Positions 22,223 to 35,041 of a stretch of 64,000 nt of DNA are shown in pieces; the first letter of the stretch is position 1, and every line of letters begins with the position of its first letter. Under the pieces are notes generated by a model. That model worked only from the letters and a program-made list of their open reading frames with translations. It had not been told where the DNA came from and did no database searches. Position numbers and translations under genes: made by a program. Origin of the DNA: Krasilnikovozyma curviuscula (lineage: Eukaryota; Basidiomycota; Tremellomycetes; Cystofilobasidiales; Mrakiaceae); contig MVAQ01000039.1 of assembly GCA_014825775.1 (NCBI GenBank), positions 1-64,000 on the forward strand, read 5' to 3'.

Positions 22223-25200
22223 ATGGCATCGATGGATTCGATAACAGGGGCTCCTAGAAGATCTACTTCCACCGCCTCACTGGCTCGACACTTCAGAGAT
22301 GCCAATGCTGCAGAGCGTGAAATCTCATCGTACGACTTTTCAAATGCCTTTTGGGGACCTGTGAGCGAGCTTTTTGTGGTACTGTCCGTTTCGTGAGGGA
22401 TGAAGACTGACTAAGTCCGCTTTGTTTCTTATTGATATCCTCACTCAGAATGATGAAGGGTTCGAGGTGCTTCAATCGAAGTTGAGGGCGTCAACGAAGA
22501 CTATGAACGGCTTACAAGCTTTTTGGAAAGAAAGGTGAGATCGGTCCTGGTTAGATATTGGGCAGTGATATCGACCAAAGCTGACCTATCTATATCAAAC
22601 AAGGGCGTTGATTGAAGAGGAATACTCGAAACGCCTCATGAAGTTGTCGAAGACGTCTCTTGGACCGGCAGAAGGAGGTGAATTGAAGATTGCTCTGGAT
22701 ACTCTTCGACAGGAAACAGAGGAGCAGGGCAGGATGCATCTTGAATTAGCGGGCAGCGTGACGAAGGACCTCGAGGTAAGTGTTGTTGAGCCATAAATTC
22801 ACAGCCGCCTCACACGAGGGCTCACAACTATTCCCTTCTCTACAACAGAGTCCGGTTACAGACTTTATTGGGAAGCTTGGAGCACTTCAAAAGAAGGTAA
22901 TTTGTTGTTCCCTTCTTTGTACGGTTGTTTGGGAGCTCTCCTGTCTCAATGATGCTGCCTTCACTCTGATATATTAGGCACAACAAAACATCTTACCTAC
23001 CTACAAGCTGAAGGTTTCACAGTCATCCTACGTTCAAAAAGCTAAAGACAAATATGAAGCTGAATGTTTACGGATCAACTCTTACGCTGCTCAGACTTCC
23101 ATGGTTCAAGGAAAAGACCTAGACAAGGTCCAACGAAGCTTAGAGAAGGCTCAAGGAAGCGTGGGTAGCAATGAGAGAGATTTTGCCAATTTTGTCAAAG
23201 CTTTGAGTGAAACCACAGCCAGGTTTGAAGGAGACTGGAAGGTGTTCTGTGACGTAGGTCAAAGTCTTTCAGTCGCAACAATTTGCACAGCAGTTACCTG
23301 ACAGTCATATTTTGATGTCTCCTTTTGCAGCAAGTTCAAGATTTGGAAGAAGAGAAAATAGATTTCTTGAAGGATAATGTCTGGACCTACGCCAACGCAG
23401 TCTCTCAAGTTTGTGTGACGGATGATGAGGTGAGTAATTTCTTTTGATGGCACTAGTTACTTCTAGACTGCTGACCACTTAATCTTGCTAGTCCTGCGAA
23501 AAAGTCCGAACTGCTCTCGAAAACATTGATCCTGTCGTGGATATTGAAACTTTCGTCAAGAACTATGGTACCGGCTCGAGAATCCCAGGTGAACAACTTC
23601 TCAATGTTCAATGCTGAAAATGTTTTGTGAAATATTTCTGACGACGTTTAATATTCCAGATCCCCCAAGATATATCAACTTCGCTGCGGGAGACCAAGAA
23701 CCCGCCCAACCTTCCTACAGAATTGCGCGATTCGTCAGGAGCTCCAATAGACCACCACCAGTACCTTACATGGAATCAGAAGAAACTCCAGCGCCAGTTT
23801 CGGCCGCTATACCAGCTCCTGCTCCTGCGCCAATTCCTACTCCTGCCTCTGCCCCAGTCCAAGCCGCTCCACCAATCGCGAAACCACCGGTCGCACCCAA
23901 ACCGGCTGCTCCCTCTCCGGTGCCTTCGGTCTCAACAATCCCAACTCTCCCCCCACTACAGACGTCCGGTTTTGGCGGCCCACCAGCTCCTCCTGCCTCA
24001 CTTCAACAGTTTGGAAAGACCAATGGGGCTGCTTCATCTTCTTCTACTTCTCAATATCAATCACCTACTGGTCAATATCAGTCTCCCGCCTCTGCCGTCC
24101 AGCCTACGCCGTCGTCATCTGGCCCTCCACCACCAGCAGATGGAGTTGATCCTGTGGCCAGGGCTTTGGCTGAACATCAAGCGAAGAGGGTGTCCAGAAC
24201 TGGGAGTATGAGGTCCACTAGAAGCGGTCGTTCACCAAATATGAGCCAACCTTCACCAGCAATCCAGCAGCAAAATGGTTTCCAGCCTGGTCATCGCCAG
24301 ACCCCAAGCCTGGTTCCCCCTACGGCTGGGCATACCGCCGCTGCGCTTGCCCAATCCCAAGCTGAGTTTGCAGCTCGCTCTAACAGAGCCAGTATAGACT
24401 ACTCGCAGTATGGTCAAGATCTTGTTGGAGCCCACCCCTCATCCAGACCAGTCACCCCGACTTCACCAAGAAATCCATCTCCAAGCTTGATGCAACCTCC
24501 GGCACAAACCCAAATTGCCAATACTGCAGCGGATGCTGTTTTGGATAGATACCAACAGAGGTTCCCTGGGGAAACAGCTTCTCAGATTGGATCTGTGTCG
24601 TCTCGACGATCTCGCGGTAATTCGATTAGTCAAGAGCAAGCCTCTGCGATGGCAGCAGCAAGATCTCCAAGTCCTAGTCGAGAGGTGTTTGCTGGCGTGG
24701 GGGCTGGAGGACGAAGTCCAAGTCCAGTTCCTTTTGCTCTGCCCTCGGGCGTTCGTGCACCTTCTCCTTCTCCAGACACTGGTTCTTGGCAGCAGCAGCA
24801 GCAACCCCCTCGACAGCCATCCCCGGCGCCCTCAAATCCGAGGCACTCAACATATCCAAGTCAGGTGCCAATCGTTTCTGCTGCGACCTCTCGCCATTCG
24901 TCTATCCCGGTAGCCACGACCAACTCCTACACGCCTTACGCTGCTCCAGCGGCGTCTCTATCGTCGTATGCTCCTCCTGCACCAGCCAGTACCATACCTC
25001 AGTACGGTGCTCCCCAACAGGCTCAGCAGTATGGTGGATACGTCCCCCCAGTTCAGCAGACAGGAAGTTATTACGGCGCTACACCGTCTCAAACACCCGC
25101 TGCTACTTACCAGCAACAGTATCAGCAGCCTCAGTCTCAGACCAGCTACTCAGCTTATCCTTCGTCTCAACAAGGATATCAACAAGCAGCGCCTGTCTCT

Positions 25201-25787
25201 GCTAGAGCTCCAAGTCCTGCTCCTAGCAGTCACCTTGCTTACCAAAGAGCTGCTTCGCCTGCTCCTCAACAACATTATCAAGCAGGACCAACTGTTACAC
25301 AGCAACCCCAATATGTTCGAGCACCATCTCCTGCTCCTGCACCGGCAGCATCACCAGGTGGTGATCAATTTACTGATGATGGAAAGCCAGTGGTCTTCTA
25401 TGGTGAGTTCAGGGTGCGCTGCCTTGCTCATTCCAGTCTACTAAGTGCTGCCGTACAATTTTTTTTTTCCTCAGTGAAAGCTCTCTATGATTACATGGCA
25501 ACGACTCCAGAAGAGTTTGATTTCCAAAGGGATGATATTATTGCTGTGACTTCGGGTGAGTTTCCTTCTTCACTATCCTCGTTGCTCTCGCTTTCTGAAC
25601 TCTTTTCCTCTTTACGTAGTTCCTGAAGATGGTTGGTGGACAGGTCAGTTAATGGATGAGGTCAGAAGAGTGCCCGGAAGGAACACCTTTCCTTCAAACT
25701 TCGTTGCGATATTCGTAAGTTCAAAGCCCCCCATCGTTTTCAGCATTGTCACTGATATCACACTCTCTGACTCCCACGTCTCAGTAA
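22223..25787 (+). CDS. F-BAR and SH3 cytokinesis protein (Cdc15/Imp2/Hof1-like)
   Basis: About 970 residues in roughly eleven exons, ATG 22223 (MASMDSITGAPRRS). The N-terminal F-BAR domain includes ISSYDFSNAFWGP, EVLQSKLRASTKTMNGLQAF, KERALIEEEYSKRLMKLSK, QNILPTYKLKVSQSSYVQKA and DFANFVKALSETTARFE, then a helix with QVQDLEEEKIDFLKDNVW. A very long Pro/Ser/Gln/Tyr-rich linker follows (23700-25390) with many SPSP, PAPS and QQQ runs. A C-terminal SH3 domain (VKALYDYMATTPEEFDFQRD, EDGWWTGQL, TFPSNFVAIF) is split by introns. The family bends membrane and scaffolds the contractile ring and septum. The last intron (from about 25713) places TAA directly after its acceptor, so the final exon codes only for the stop (25785-25787). 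If unspliced, the frame would run 31 codons further. Confidence 0.88.
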
Positions 25788-26069
25788 TGGTATTTTAGTC
25801 CTCATGCACTGCATGTTTTTTGATGCGATAGATATGAATGTTTTGCCCAGCAAATTGTCACATCACTAGTTGAATCTTGCGCAAGACATGATGCGTTACC
25901 AGTTCTGTGGTGTCATATCTTTTCGGCAACGGAGACATACAAACGATAACATCTAACGGTGTGGCGCATTGACGTTCCTAACCCGCAGCTGGCTAAGCTG
26001 TCACTCCAACCAACCACATCCTCTTCGTCAAGTCCCAGCACATGGTCACCAGCAGTGAAATAACAGGTT
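25788..26069. other. intergenic
   Basis: 282 bases between two rightward genes: 3' flank of the F-BAR gene and promoter of the CAP59-family gene. I see no gene or clear element. Confidence 0.4.
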
Positions 26070-27788
26070 ATGTTCTTTAGACGCTCAGTATCACCGTCCT
26101 TCTTACTCTCAACCTCGCCCATCTTATCTACTTCTGCGTCGTCGCTCAGCAGGAGAGCACAACCTCTTTCATCTATTCAAAAGATATCAAAGCTCCCTCG
26201 GCTCGTCAGTCAACTACCAGCACGATTTAGGACAAGTAAAAGGAGGTCCAAATGGCCCCTGCTGATGATCTCGGTGTGGTTCATACTCTGGCTTCTTTTG
26301 CGAGGGGTTTTCAACCCTCGAACCAGCTTGATTGGCTCGTTGCTCCATGTCGATGACCTGGGAGCCTTCTCTGATCAAATCACTAGACCCACACCCAACG
26401 TACCATCCATTCTCTCAAATCCTGATGACGACCTTCAGCAAATCCTCGACCACCTTCAAACGCAACTTATCGGCGCTTTCACCACTCTTCGCATTGAGCT
26501 GCCTGTACCAGAACCTGTATACCCAGCATTGCTCACCTCAGCACAGAAATCAAGATACTCATACATGTCACCAAAATCATCAGAACCGTCAGCATCCTCG
26601 TTCTCCCCCAAACCATCACCCAAGAAAATATACCTGGGAGCGTCGCTCTTCAACATTAGACCCATCATACCCGACCTCTTTACCTCCCTCGTCGTCCTTA
26701 CACACTTCTTTGGCCCTTCAAATGTTGTGTTCTCTATCGTCGAAGGGAAGTCGGATGATGGCACAGAAGAGCTATTCCAAAAAGTCCTCGAACCAACTCT
26801 GCGCAGCATGGGCGTGCCAGATCAAAATCTCAACTTTGTCTTGGGCAGGTCAAGGATGATGTTTGAAGAAAGGAATAGGATAACTGGGCTGGCTCAGTTG
26901 AGAAACGAGGTGTTGTTGCCGTTCTTCAGATACGATGGACAGGTGCCGAGCTCCAGCGCAGTTGGCGGACAACCTCAAGCAGTGACCGATGTGGTATTCT
27001 TCAACGACGTGTTCTTCAATGCTGCACAGATACTGGAACTGGTTCACCAGCAGACGATTCAAGAGAGTACAATGACGTGCGGTTGGGATCTGCTCTGGGG
27101 AACTGACTACTTCTATGTGAGTTTAGGAAAAGCTAGTTTCTCAGACATCAATCTGATGAGCCTTTCTTCAATTTAAAGGACACCTGGGTCGCTCGAGATA
27201 TACACACTGGGGATGTTTTTCATGAAATGGGAGAAACTTGGTCCCCCAGCTCCGACATCTTCCCGACATCGCCAATCACAAAAAAACGACATGACTCCCT
27301 TTTGCCTTTCCAGGCGTTGCACTGCTGGAATGGAATCTCGATCTTATCCCCAAAAGGTCTCATTGCAACTGGTGGATTCCGGCGAAGTAACAAGGATGAG
27401 AACGAATGCGCGATGGCCGAAGTCTCGCTATTGTGCAAGGACTTCTGGAGAGTCGGCATGGGAAAGATTCAGATCATCCCTGCTGTCATGTTGGCGTACG
27501 AGCGGCATGTGGCTGTGATGGCGAGAGATAAAGTGAGGGAGAGACTGGCTGAACTTGAGAAGAGTTGGATGAGGAGATGGAGACGAGGGAGGGCAGAGAT
27601 GATAAGTTGGATCAGTCGGTTAGTTCATGTATCGATCTTCACACCTCAGTCGCACTTTCATTCTAATCCTCTCTTCCGTTTTTAGACCTCCCAAAAAGAT
27701 AAGATGTCATCCCTGGCCTGAGAAGAATGGCCTGCACGATGTCAACATCTGGGAAACGACGAAGTGGGTGGATCCTTTAACAGGATGA
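26070..27788 (+). CDS. CAP59/CMT1-family alpha-1,3-mannosyltransferase
   Basis: Type II membrane protein of about 520 residues, ATG 26070, TGA 27786-27788, two introns (about 27117-27178 and 27620-27685). A basic cytosolic N-terminus ([11 protein letters not shown]) precedes one membrane anchor ([19 protein letters not shown]), giving a luminal Golgi-type catalytic domain. Conserved family parts: [76 protein letters not shown], and CGWDLLWG followed by [14 protein letters not shown]. The C-terminal block is [17 protein letters not shown]. In Cryptococcus this GT69 family includes Cap59, Cap60 and Cmt1, which act in capsule or mannan glycan synthesis. Which paralogue this is cannot be told by eye, so no symbol is given. 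Confidence 0.88.
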
Positions 27789-28034
27789 ACCTCGTTGGTT
27801 TAGTAGGATAGCAAAGTAGCTAGCTGTATCATATCGATCTTGTATTCTGTTATCTGTTTTGTGACCAAGGAAGAAGGCACTGTGTGTGCGTCTGTCTGGA
27901 TCATCGATCCGGCTCGGTACGAAGCAACAGGAAAATAGCAACGAGGGACGTGCGCCAATAGACGACTGTGTCTGTCACTCAAAGCTCCTGCACGCTTCTA
28001 ACCTCCATCAACAACTTGTTTTTTGTTGGGCAGG

Positions 28035-30177
28035 ATGCTTGTAATCGTCCTTTCCCTGCTCTCGTGGATACTGCTTTCTCCACTTCTGGAGTTAGTCGGA
28101 GCCGTCGAGAGGTGAGTTCTCTGATTGATGTGCTCACTGAATTGTAATAGAAGTTGAATTCCAAGGGTGACATTCTATATTGGTTTACTGTGCAGGTCCT
28201 TCTATGGGTGAGAACACATTTCCATCCTTCATGCAGATTGGCTTTTATTGTACCTCTCGGAAACGATCTGAACCTTCAGCTGATCATCGCTATCTTCTGG
28301 GTTTGGCCACTAATCAACCCTTCATTTTCTAAACTATCTCTATCTGACTCAATGATGTCAGAATGGCGTACAGTCCAGACGGTAAATGTTCCGGTGATCT
28401 TGTGGTCGCTTTCGAACTCTAACATGGTTTGTCGACCTCCTTTACTGCACACCCAATCTCCTGTCAATGGCCCGTGTTTCTCTGATTTCATCACCATCGA
28501 ATAATCATCAAGGAACTCAACTGCCTTATTGTGGTGCCAAGTAAGCTTCTTCATTTGTTGCCTATAATCTTGCTCAAAGAGTGCTTGCCTTGCACTTTTG
28601 CGCCTGTCCGTGTCGCGAGATCAGTCAGACTGAAGTCAACCTTGTAAGATATTGGTCACCCAAGATGTATCTGTTATTTTCTGTTGTCCTGATCTTTTGA
28701 TGCAGGATCTGTTTCAAATCGCGCAACTGACGCCAAGAATTAGACTCTAGTAATGCTCACTGGTCCTTTCTTTATCACATTTATTCTCTCTCATTGGAAT
28801 AATACAACTAACTGCTTTAAATTTCCCGTCTGATTCCCAAATTGAAAGTGGGGCCGATTGCGATGCTGCTTCTTTGGTTCTGAGTGGAATAGCATCTCAA
28901 AAGTTGGACCTCGAGGTGTTTCTCGGGATCTACGTGGATGGGTAAGTTAATTTCTCCTAATCTATCTTGAACAAACTCGTACATATGACTTAAGCTTGTT
29001 AATCTGTGTTTGTAGAAACAACACTGTCTTTGAGCGCCAGCTTCAGGAGGTCAAAACTGCTCTTATGACTTACGGGGCTGACAGGGTCGCAGGTATCACC
29101 ATTGGGAACGAGTTCTTGCTCGATAAGTACTCGTCCCTTGGCTCTTCAACTAGCGAGGCTGCCCAAGCTGCCTTCAACCAACTTGTCTCCTACATCAATC
29201 AAACTCATGGTGAGCAAGTATTGAGTCCTCTCATCTGGTTCTAAGTCCTGTCTCTCTGCCAACTTCTGCAGGCAATATCACAGAAATGGGTCTCTTTAAA
29301 GCTATCCCTGTTAGCACAAGCGAGGCTGGAAGTCCAGTGACAGCTGCTCTCTGCGAGCAAGTCGATTATCTGATGGGTAAGCGGTTGGGTTACGAGAACC
29401 AAGCGCATTGATGCAATTTCAGGTTCTACCACTAACAGCACACCATAATGACATCATTACTTCAAGTCAATATCCATGCATGGTTTGGAGCGGTCCTCAT
29501 TGCAGAGGCGGCCGTTTGGACGGGAGAGTTTTATCGAGAACAGGCTGTTGCGATCTGCGCTGCAGCATCCAACAATGCGACTGTCTACGCTGGTGAGGCG
29601 GGTTGGCCAACCGCTGGGGACACGGTAGATTCTAGTATTAATGGAGCGGATAGTGCTGCGAGGTTGGTCCAAAAATTGTGTCCGACGGGGTGTAGTTCAG
29701 AAATTGAGTTTGCTTTCTTTTGTCAACAGCGTCGCAAACCTTCAAACTTACATGAGCGACTTCGTTTGTGCATCCAACGCCAATGGCACTAAATACTTCT
29801 TCTTTGAATACAGTAAGCATCACTACACTGCATGCGTTCACGCTGGTGCTGACTTCAAGCGCGCATCGTCAGAGGACGAGCCTTGGAAGTCCATTTACAA
29901 CGGGGTAGAAGAGCACTGGGGGATCTATTACGATAACAGAACTCTTAAAGGCGGACTAGGTCTCCCCAGTTGTGCTGTGACCGCAGTTGCCTTCCAAAAC
30001 ACTTCTGCGTCCTCTTCAGCTTCTTCATCCTCTTCAGCTATTCTTGGAACCTCCGCAGCATCTCCTATTGCTACCAACTCCCAGATCAGCAAAGAGCGTA
30101 GAGATAGTGTGTCGTTGACATTACTCCTTTGCGTGGTCATGACTTTCGCCGTCGGTGTATTCGGTGTATTCTCCTAG
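28035..30177 (+). CDS. GPI-type cell-wall glucanase/glucanosyltransferase, GH17
   Basis: ATG 28035, TAG 30175-30177. Signal peptide MLVIVLSLLSWILLSPLLEL. The 5' part is made of tiny exons: 28035-28111, 28196-28207, 28362-28381, 28513-28540, 28625-28643 and 28706-28749, then one from 28849. All phases agree and yield SFYGMAYSPDGTQLPYCGAN followed by LDLFQIAQLTPRIRLYGADC, the typical GH17 start. Later parts: FLGIYVDG, AGITIGNEFLL (acid/base Glu in NE), VNIHAWFG, YAGEAGWPTAG (nucleophile Glu) and YFFFEYKDEPWK after removal of an intron at about 29813-29874. The C-terminus has a Ser-rich stretch and a terminal hydrophobic segment (LTLLLCVVMTFAVGVFGVF), which suggests GPI anchoring. The family cleaves or remodels beta-1,3-glucan in the wall. 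Confidence 0.92.
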
Positions 30178-30629
30178 CGGGAACTCAGTCTTCGCTTTTT
30201 CTTCGTAGCCATATCTGTATCTACGCACCTCTTTCTATCATTCGATATTTTCTAATGGAAATGCTCTCGAGTCGGTCATGGTGCCGCGAGCGCGACGTGC
30301 GGGAAAATCAAGAGGCGCGACTGACTCCTGGCCGATTCCAGACGTCCAAAGCGATATTCACCTTCTTTAACAACTCTGGAAGTTTTCGATACAGAAGCAC
30401 AGCTTTCCTTGAGCTTATCGTTGTGGGTTCTTTGATCGGAGAGGTTGAGCATTGATCTCGAAGGTGAGTCTAGCGCCAGGCTACCTGGCTTCCTGACTGC
30501 CTGCCGGAAATCTGACCTCGCTCCCCAAAGATATCCATTCCTCCCTTAGTGAGAAGAGGCCGGTGCTATCGGGTCTGTCTCCCCAGACTCTGTCAGGGAA
30601 ACAGATGTATCTCTAGCTCCTCGAATCAT
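30178..30629. other. intergenic, TOP3 promoter
   Basis: 452 bases between two rightward genes: GH17 3' flank, then the TOP3 promoter. CG-rich patch GCGAGCGCGACGTGCGG at about 30287-30303. I see no gene. Confidence 0.4.
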
Positions 30630-33600
30630 ATGCCAATCCATCCTCCTCCAAGAAGGGTACTTTGCGTTGCTGAGAAGCCTTCCATTTCCAAGTCAATCAC
30701 TCAGATTCTCAGTGAAGGGCAGTCCCAGAATGTATGCTCACTGCATCAATTCTCAGAACTCACTTTGTAATGGAGACTAACGGAGATTTCATCCTTGCCA
30801 GACTGCCTCTGCTCATAAATACGTCAGAAACTACACATTTCCATACAAGCTTCCTCCGAACCCCAATCCAGTCCACTTCACAGTAACTTCAGTGCTTGGA
30901 CATGTGAATGGGACCGATTTTGAGGAGGACAAAAAGAAATGGAGCAGCTGCGACCCCTTCGAGCTTTTCGACGCAACAATAGTTTCAAGTCCGAGGGAAG
31001 TGCGTAGTGATACTTCTCACCCTTTTGCTTCACCGAGTACTTACTGATCAAATGTCATCTTCCAGGATGGAATAAAAGTCGCTAGAAACCTAAGTGGTCT
31101 TGCCAAACACCACGACCTCCTGATGATATGGACGGATTGCGATAGAGAAGGTGAACACATCGGTTCTGAAATAGCTTCGATATGCCGAAAATCAAATCCA
31201 AGCATCAGAATCCTCAGAGCTAGATTCTCTGCCATTATTCCTGCGTGAGTTTCGTCCGGGCGTCTGCTGGACGTGGGTAAGCTGACCCCAGCCTTTCTAG
31301 CCAAATCCACAACGCAGCAAGGAACCCTGTCGAGCTAAATATGCTAGAAGCAGCCGCTGTTGATGCCCGAATATCCTTCGACTTGAGGACTGGAGCCGCT
31401 CTCACTAGGCTCTTCACTACCCAACTTCAAAACAAATTCCCTGAGCTACAGAAGAAAATTATTTCGTATGGTCAGTTACAATCTCTATTTTCCTTTGTAA
31501 TCCTATATCAGTCCCTAAAACTGATGATTGGCTGTTGGTTCGGTTGTTAGGATCATGCCAATTCCCCACGCTTGGTTTCGTCGTCGATCGATATAGCGAA
31601 GTTCAAGACTTCAAACCTGAGAAGTTCTGGTATATCTTTGTCTCTCAAGAACGGGAAGGAAACTCGACTGTCTTCAACTGGAGGCGTGGGCATCTTTTTG
31701 ACCTGGAAACGACCGTCATGCTCTATGAGAAATGTGTAGAAAGTGCCATGGCGCGCGTGATCTCTGTCGATAAAAAGGACACGACAAAATAGTACGTCGC
31801 TTCTATGGGAGCTTACAGCAATAACCAGATTAACCATCAACCCATTTTCTAGCAAACCATTCCCTCTCACCACCGTTGAGCTCCAGAAATCAGGTTCTCG
31901 GCTTCTCAGGATGTCACCGAAGGCAATTCTAGATGTACGCTACTTCATCCAGCTCAAAGGCTCACTCTTACTTATGCTCTCGCATTTTAGCATGCAGAAA
32001 AGCTTTACCAAAAAGGTTTCTTGAGCTATCCAAGAACTGAAACCGACCAGTACGACAAGGACTTTGATTTCGAAACGCTGATACAAAAACAAACTGCCGA
32101 TCCCAACTGGGGTTCTTACGCGCAAGGGTAAGTGACCGTGTTGTTTCTGTCAAACCAATTATCATCCTTTACTCATATGGCACTTTTGAACACTATTTTA
32201 AGTCTTCTGGATGGCGCCTACGAACGACCTCGAAACGGTCAAAAAAACGACAAAGCCCATCCTCCTATCCATCCCACTGCTTGGTGCGGCGAAACTCACG
32301 GCGACGAGAAGAAAGTCTACGAGTATGTCACTCGCAGATTTCTGGCTTCTTGCTCACAGTCTGCGAGAGGAAGTACTACCACGGTTGCCATCGACATTGC
32401 TGATGAGGAGTTTACAACGTCAGGTCAGTTCTCGATTCCAAATTCAGTACCTCATAATCCCAGCTGACATACTCTACGGATTTCCCAGGTCTTGTCATTT
32501 TTGCTCGAAACTACCTCGACGTCTTTCCTTACGACAAATGGAGCGGACACATCTTGCCAAATTTCCAGGTCAATGAGCACTTCATGCCAAGTGTCTGTGA
32601 ACTCAAGGAAGGCCTGACCACTGCTCCAAGTCTACTCACTGAAGCTGATCTTGTTGGAATTATGGATCGAAATGGGATCGGTGAGTTTTCGTTAATGTTG
32701 AACGCCTTATTTGCGATGCTGACTTTTTGGTTGGTTTCAAGGTACTGATGCTACCATTGCTACTCATATTCAAACCATCATCGACCGAGAGTACGTGATG
32801 CAGAACATTCAGGGTGCCACAAAGTATCTGGTACCTTCTACTCTTGGCATGGCTCTCGTCGAAGGGTCGAACAACATTGGATTCGACAAGTCTCTGTGCA
32901 AACCGCACATGAGACGAGAGGTACGCACTCATTCCTGATTTACGGTGCTGGACTGCATGCTGACGGTATTTGTTTTTGGGTCCAAGACTGAACACCGTAT
33001 GCAGCTAATTGTTGACGGCATCCAGACGAAAAACGATGTTTTGCAAATGAGCATCGATGAGTACAAGGAGGTCTTCATCAAGGCAAAGCGAGAGTTCAAC
33101 AAAATCGTTCAAGTAAGTAGGTTTTTGTGTGTAGTTTTTCTTGAAGGTGAGTGCTCATCGGTCCGTTTGGTAGGCTGTCGCCTACCACCTTCAGGGTCAG
33201 GTTGACAGCAATCCTGCACCTCCTCCTGGTGAGTTTCAACACGATATCGTCTTGGTCTCAGTTTTCTTGACCTCTTCGTTCATAGTATCTGCACGGAGAC
33301 AAAATGGACGAGGTCCTCCTCCTGCTGTCCGTCCAGATGACAGTTCTGACGCCGATTCTGACGGCACAGGAGGGCAAGACGGCGGTATCAACAGAGGAAG
33401 TGCATCGAGAGCTAGAGCCGGTGCTACTAATCCCAGAGGGAGGGGAGATTCTGCGGCTACTCGTTCTACTACTTCACGTTCTCGGAGGGATACTGGCGCC
33501 GATGACGAAGGTACGTGACCAGATCGCATTTTTACTTCCTATCGCCGATTTATAATACTGACGGCGCGTCTGGACAGCTCGAGGAGCAGGTGGAGGGCCA

Positions 33601-34412
33601 TCTCAATGTACCTGTGGACTCCCTGTTGTTCAAAGAACTGTCATTCGTGAAGGCCCAAATTTGGGAAGGATGTTTTTCTCTTGTCCAAAGTCTCAGGACG
33701 AGAGCTGCAAATTCTTTGTGGGCATTCAAATCCTCTCTTCCTTTCCTGAGATTTCTTCTGATGAATCGGTATTTTCGATGAGTTCAGGAATGGTCAGACG
33801 GTTCTTCCACTGGTCGAAATACAGTTGCTCCCAAGAAATCGGTCCCAGCCAAACGCACGGCTGGACGAGATCAACCAGACGATGAGAAGACATGCAGATG
33901 TGAGCTTCCCGCAGTAAAGCGAGTTACAAGGAAAGAAGGGCCGAACCAAGGGAAGGAGTTCTGGTGAGCTGCAATCAGGCATGGCGTAGTTCCAGTTCAA
34001 GCAGCACCGTCTCACTTTCTTTCTGTGTAGGACATGTCCCAACTCGGAAGAGAACCGATGTGGGTTCTTTGAGGTGAGATTTATTTTCAGCGTCTAGCAG
34101 GAACCTAAATTGACTTGCCTTTCGCCGTAGTGGCTCGATGATGACGGCAGAGGGGAGAGATCGAAGGCGGCGACATCCCGTTCGAACAATAACACTAGAG
34201 ATGAAGAGGGACCCAAGACCGGTGACTGTTTCAAATGCGGGCGGTCAGGGCACTGGAGCAGCAACTGTCCCGATGGTGATTCTAAAGGTGTCAGAGGAAG
34301 CAGTAGAGGCGGGAGAGGAAAGCGAGGGGGTGGTCGAGGAGGTAATCGAGGAAGAGGAAGCAGCAGAAAATCATCTGCAAGTAAATCTAGTTACAATAAT
34401 GAGCGATACTAG
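30630..34412 (+). CDS. TOP3: DNA topoisomerase III with zinc-finger tail
   Basis: Type IA topoisomerase of about 930 residues in roughly fifteen exons, ATG 30630 (MPIHPPPRRVLCVAEKPS), TAG 34410-34412. The Toprim domain has VAEKPSISKSITQIL and the acidic triad in WTDCDREGEHIGSEI. The catalytic Tyr lies in GFLSYPRTETDQYDKDF. Other conserved parts: SCQFPTLGFVVDRY, DKAHPPIHPTAW, LLTEADLVGIMDRNGIGTDA and STLGMALVEG. After a Gly/Arg/Ser-rich linker (about 33300-33510) come two GRF zinc fingers (CTCGLPVVQRT...CPKS...CKFFEW and CRCELPAVKRV...CPNS...CGFFEW). These are followed by a CCHC knuckle, CFKCGRSGHWSSNCP, and an RGG-rich end. Top3 works with RecQ helicase and Rmi1 to resolve recombination intermediates in the nucleus. 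Confidence 0.95.
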
Positions 34413-35041
34413 ATGACGTTCACTATGGGGTGTAAGAATTTGGATCGAATCTCGGCTGTAGCCAAACTGAAATGGTTTACGCAGTGCCTTACAAGCCAAC
34501 ATGTCCGTGTACCGTCTTGAATATTTGATGTGGGTAAAAAAGCAGCGGGGAATGAGTTGGAAATACAGAAATGTCATACAAGTCGGATACTGAGCCAATT
34601 AGATAGTCAGAAAGACATAGCAAACAAAAACAAGGGAAACAAAAACAAGGGTCTCCAAATAAGAGTTGTAGACGTGCATGAAGTATGGTATCTGAATACC
34701 CGAGCAGTAGACAAGCAAGATCAATTCAGGATGGAAGATGTCAATTGCAAGTTGAGAGCGAAGGCGACTTATGAGGGGATTGCAATTTCTTGGGGGTTCT
34801 GGCGTTGACTGACAAACTGCAGGAATTGCGCATTAACACCTCCAATTTACAGCGGCCACGTTCGAGACATGGAGCTGTAACTCGTTCTAGAAAATTACAT
34901 GCTATAGGATACAGTGGATAGGATGTTAACGTTAAATGTATTGAAAGTCCCAGAAAAATGCTGACGGTAGAAATCTCAACACTCAAGAGTGCGATGAAGC
35001 GTGCATTGTGTTCGAATGTGACGAAAAGCTCATTCCCACCC
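34413..35041. other. convergent 3' intergenic region
   Basis: 629 bases between the TOP3 stop and the GH79 stop (tail-to-tail). A 15-base unit is repeated in tandem at 34622-34651 (listed separately). Short open frames here have no support. Confidence 0.45.
34622..34651. repeat. tandem duplication of a 15-base unit
   Basis: AAACAAAAACAAGGG occurs twice head to tail without mismatch, in the non-coding 3' region shared by TOP3 and GH79. Confidence 0.85.

Noticed and set aside
23723..25444. Several long Gln/Leu-rich or Ser-rich open frames inside the F-BAR linker
   Set aside because: They are shifted-frame shadows of the Pro/Gln-rich coding sequence.
34138..34416. 92-codon frame over the TOP3 end
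   Set aside because: Shifted frame of the TOP3 zinc-knuckle and RGG-rich exon, which carries the conserved CCHC motif.
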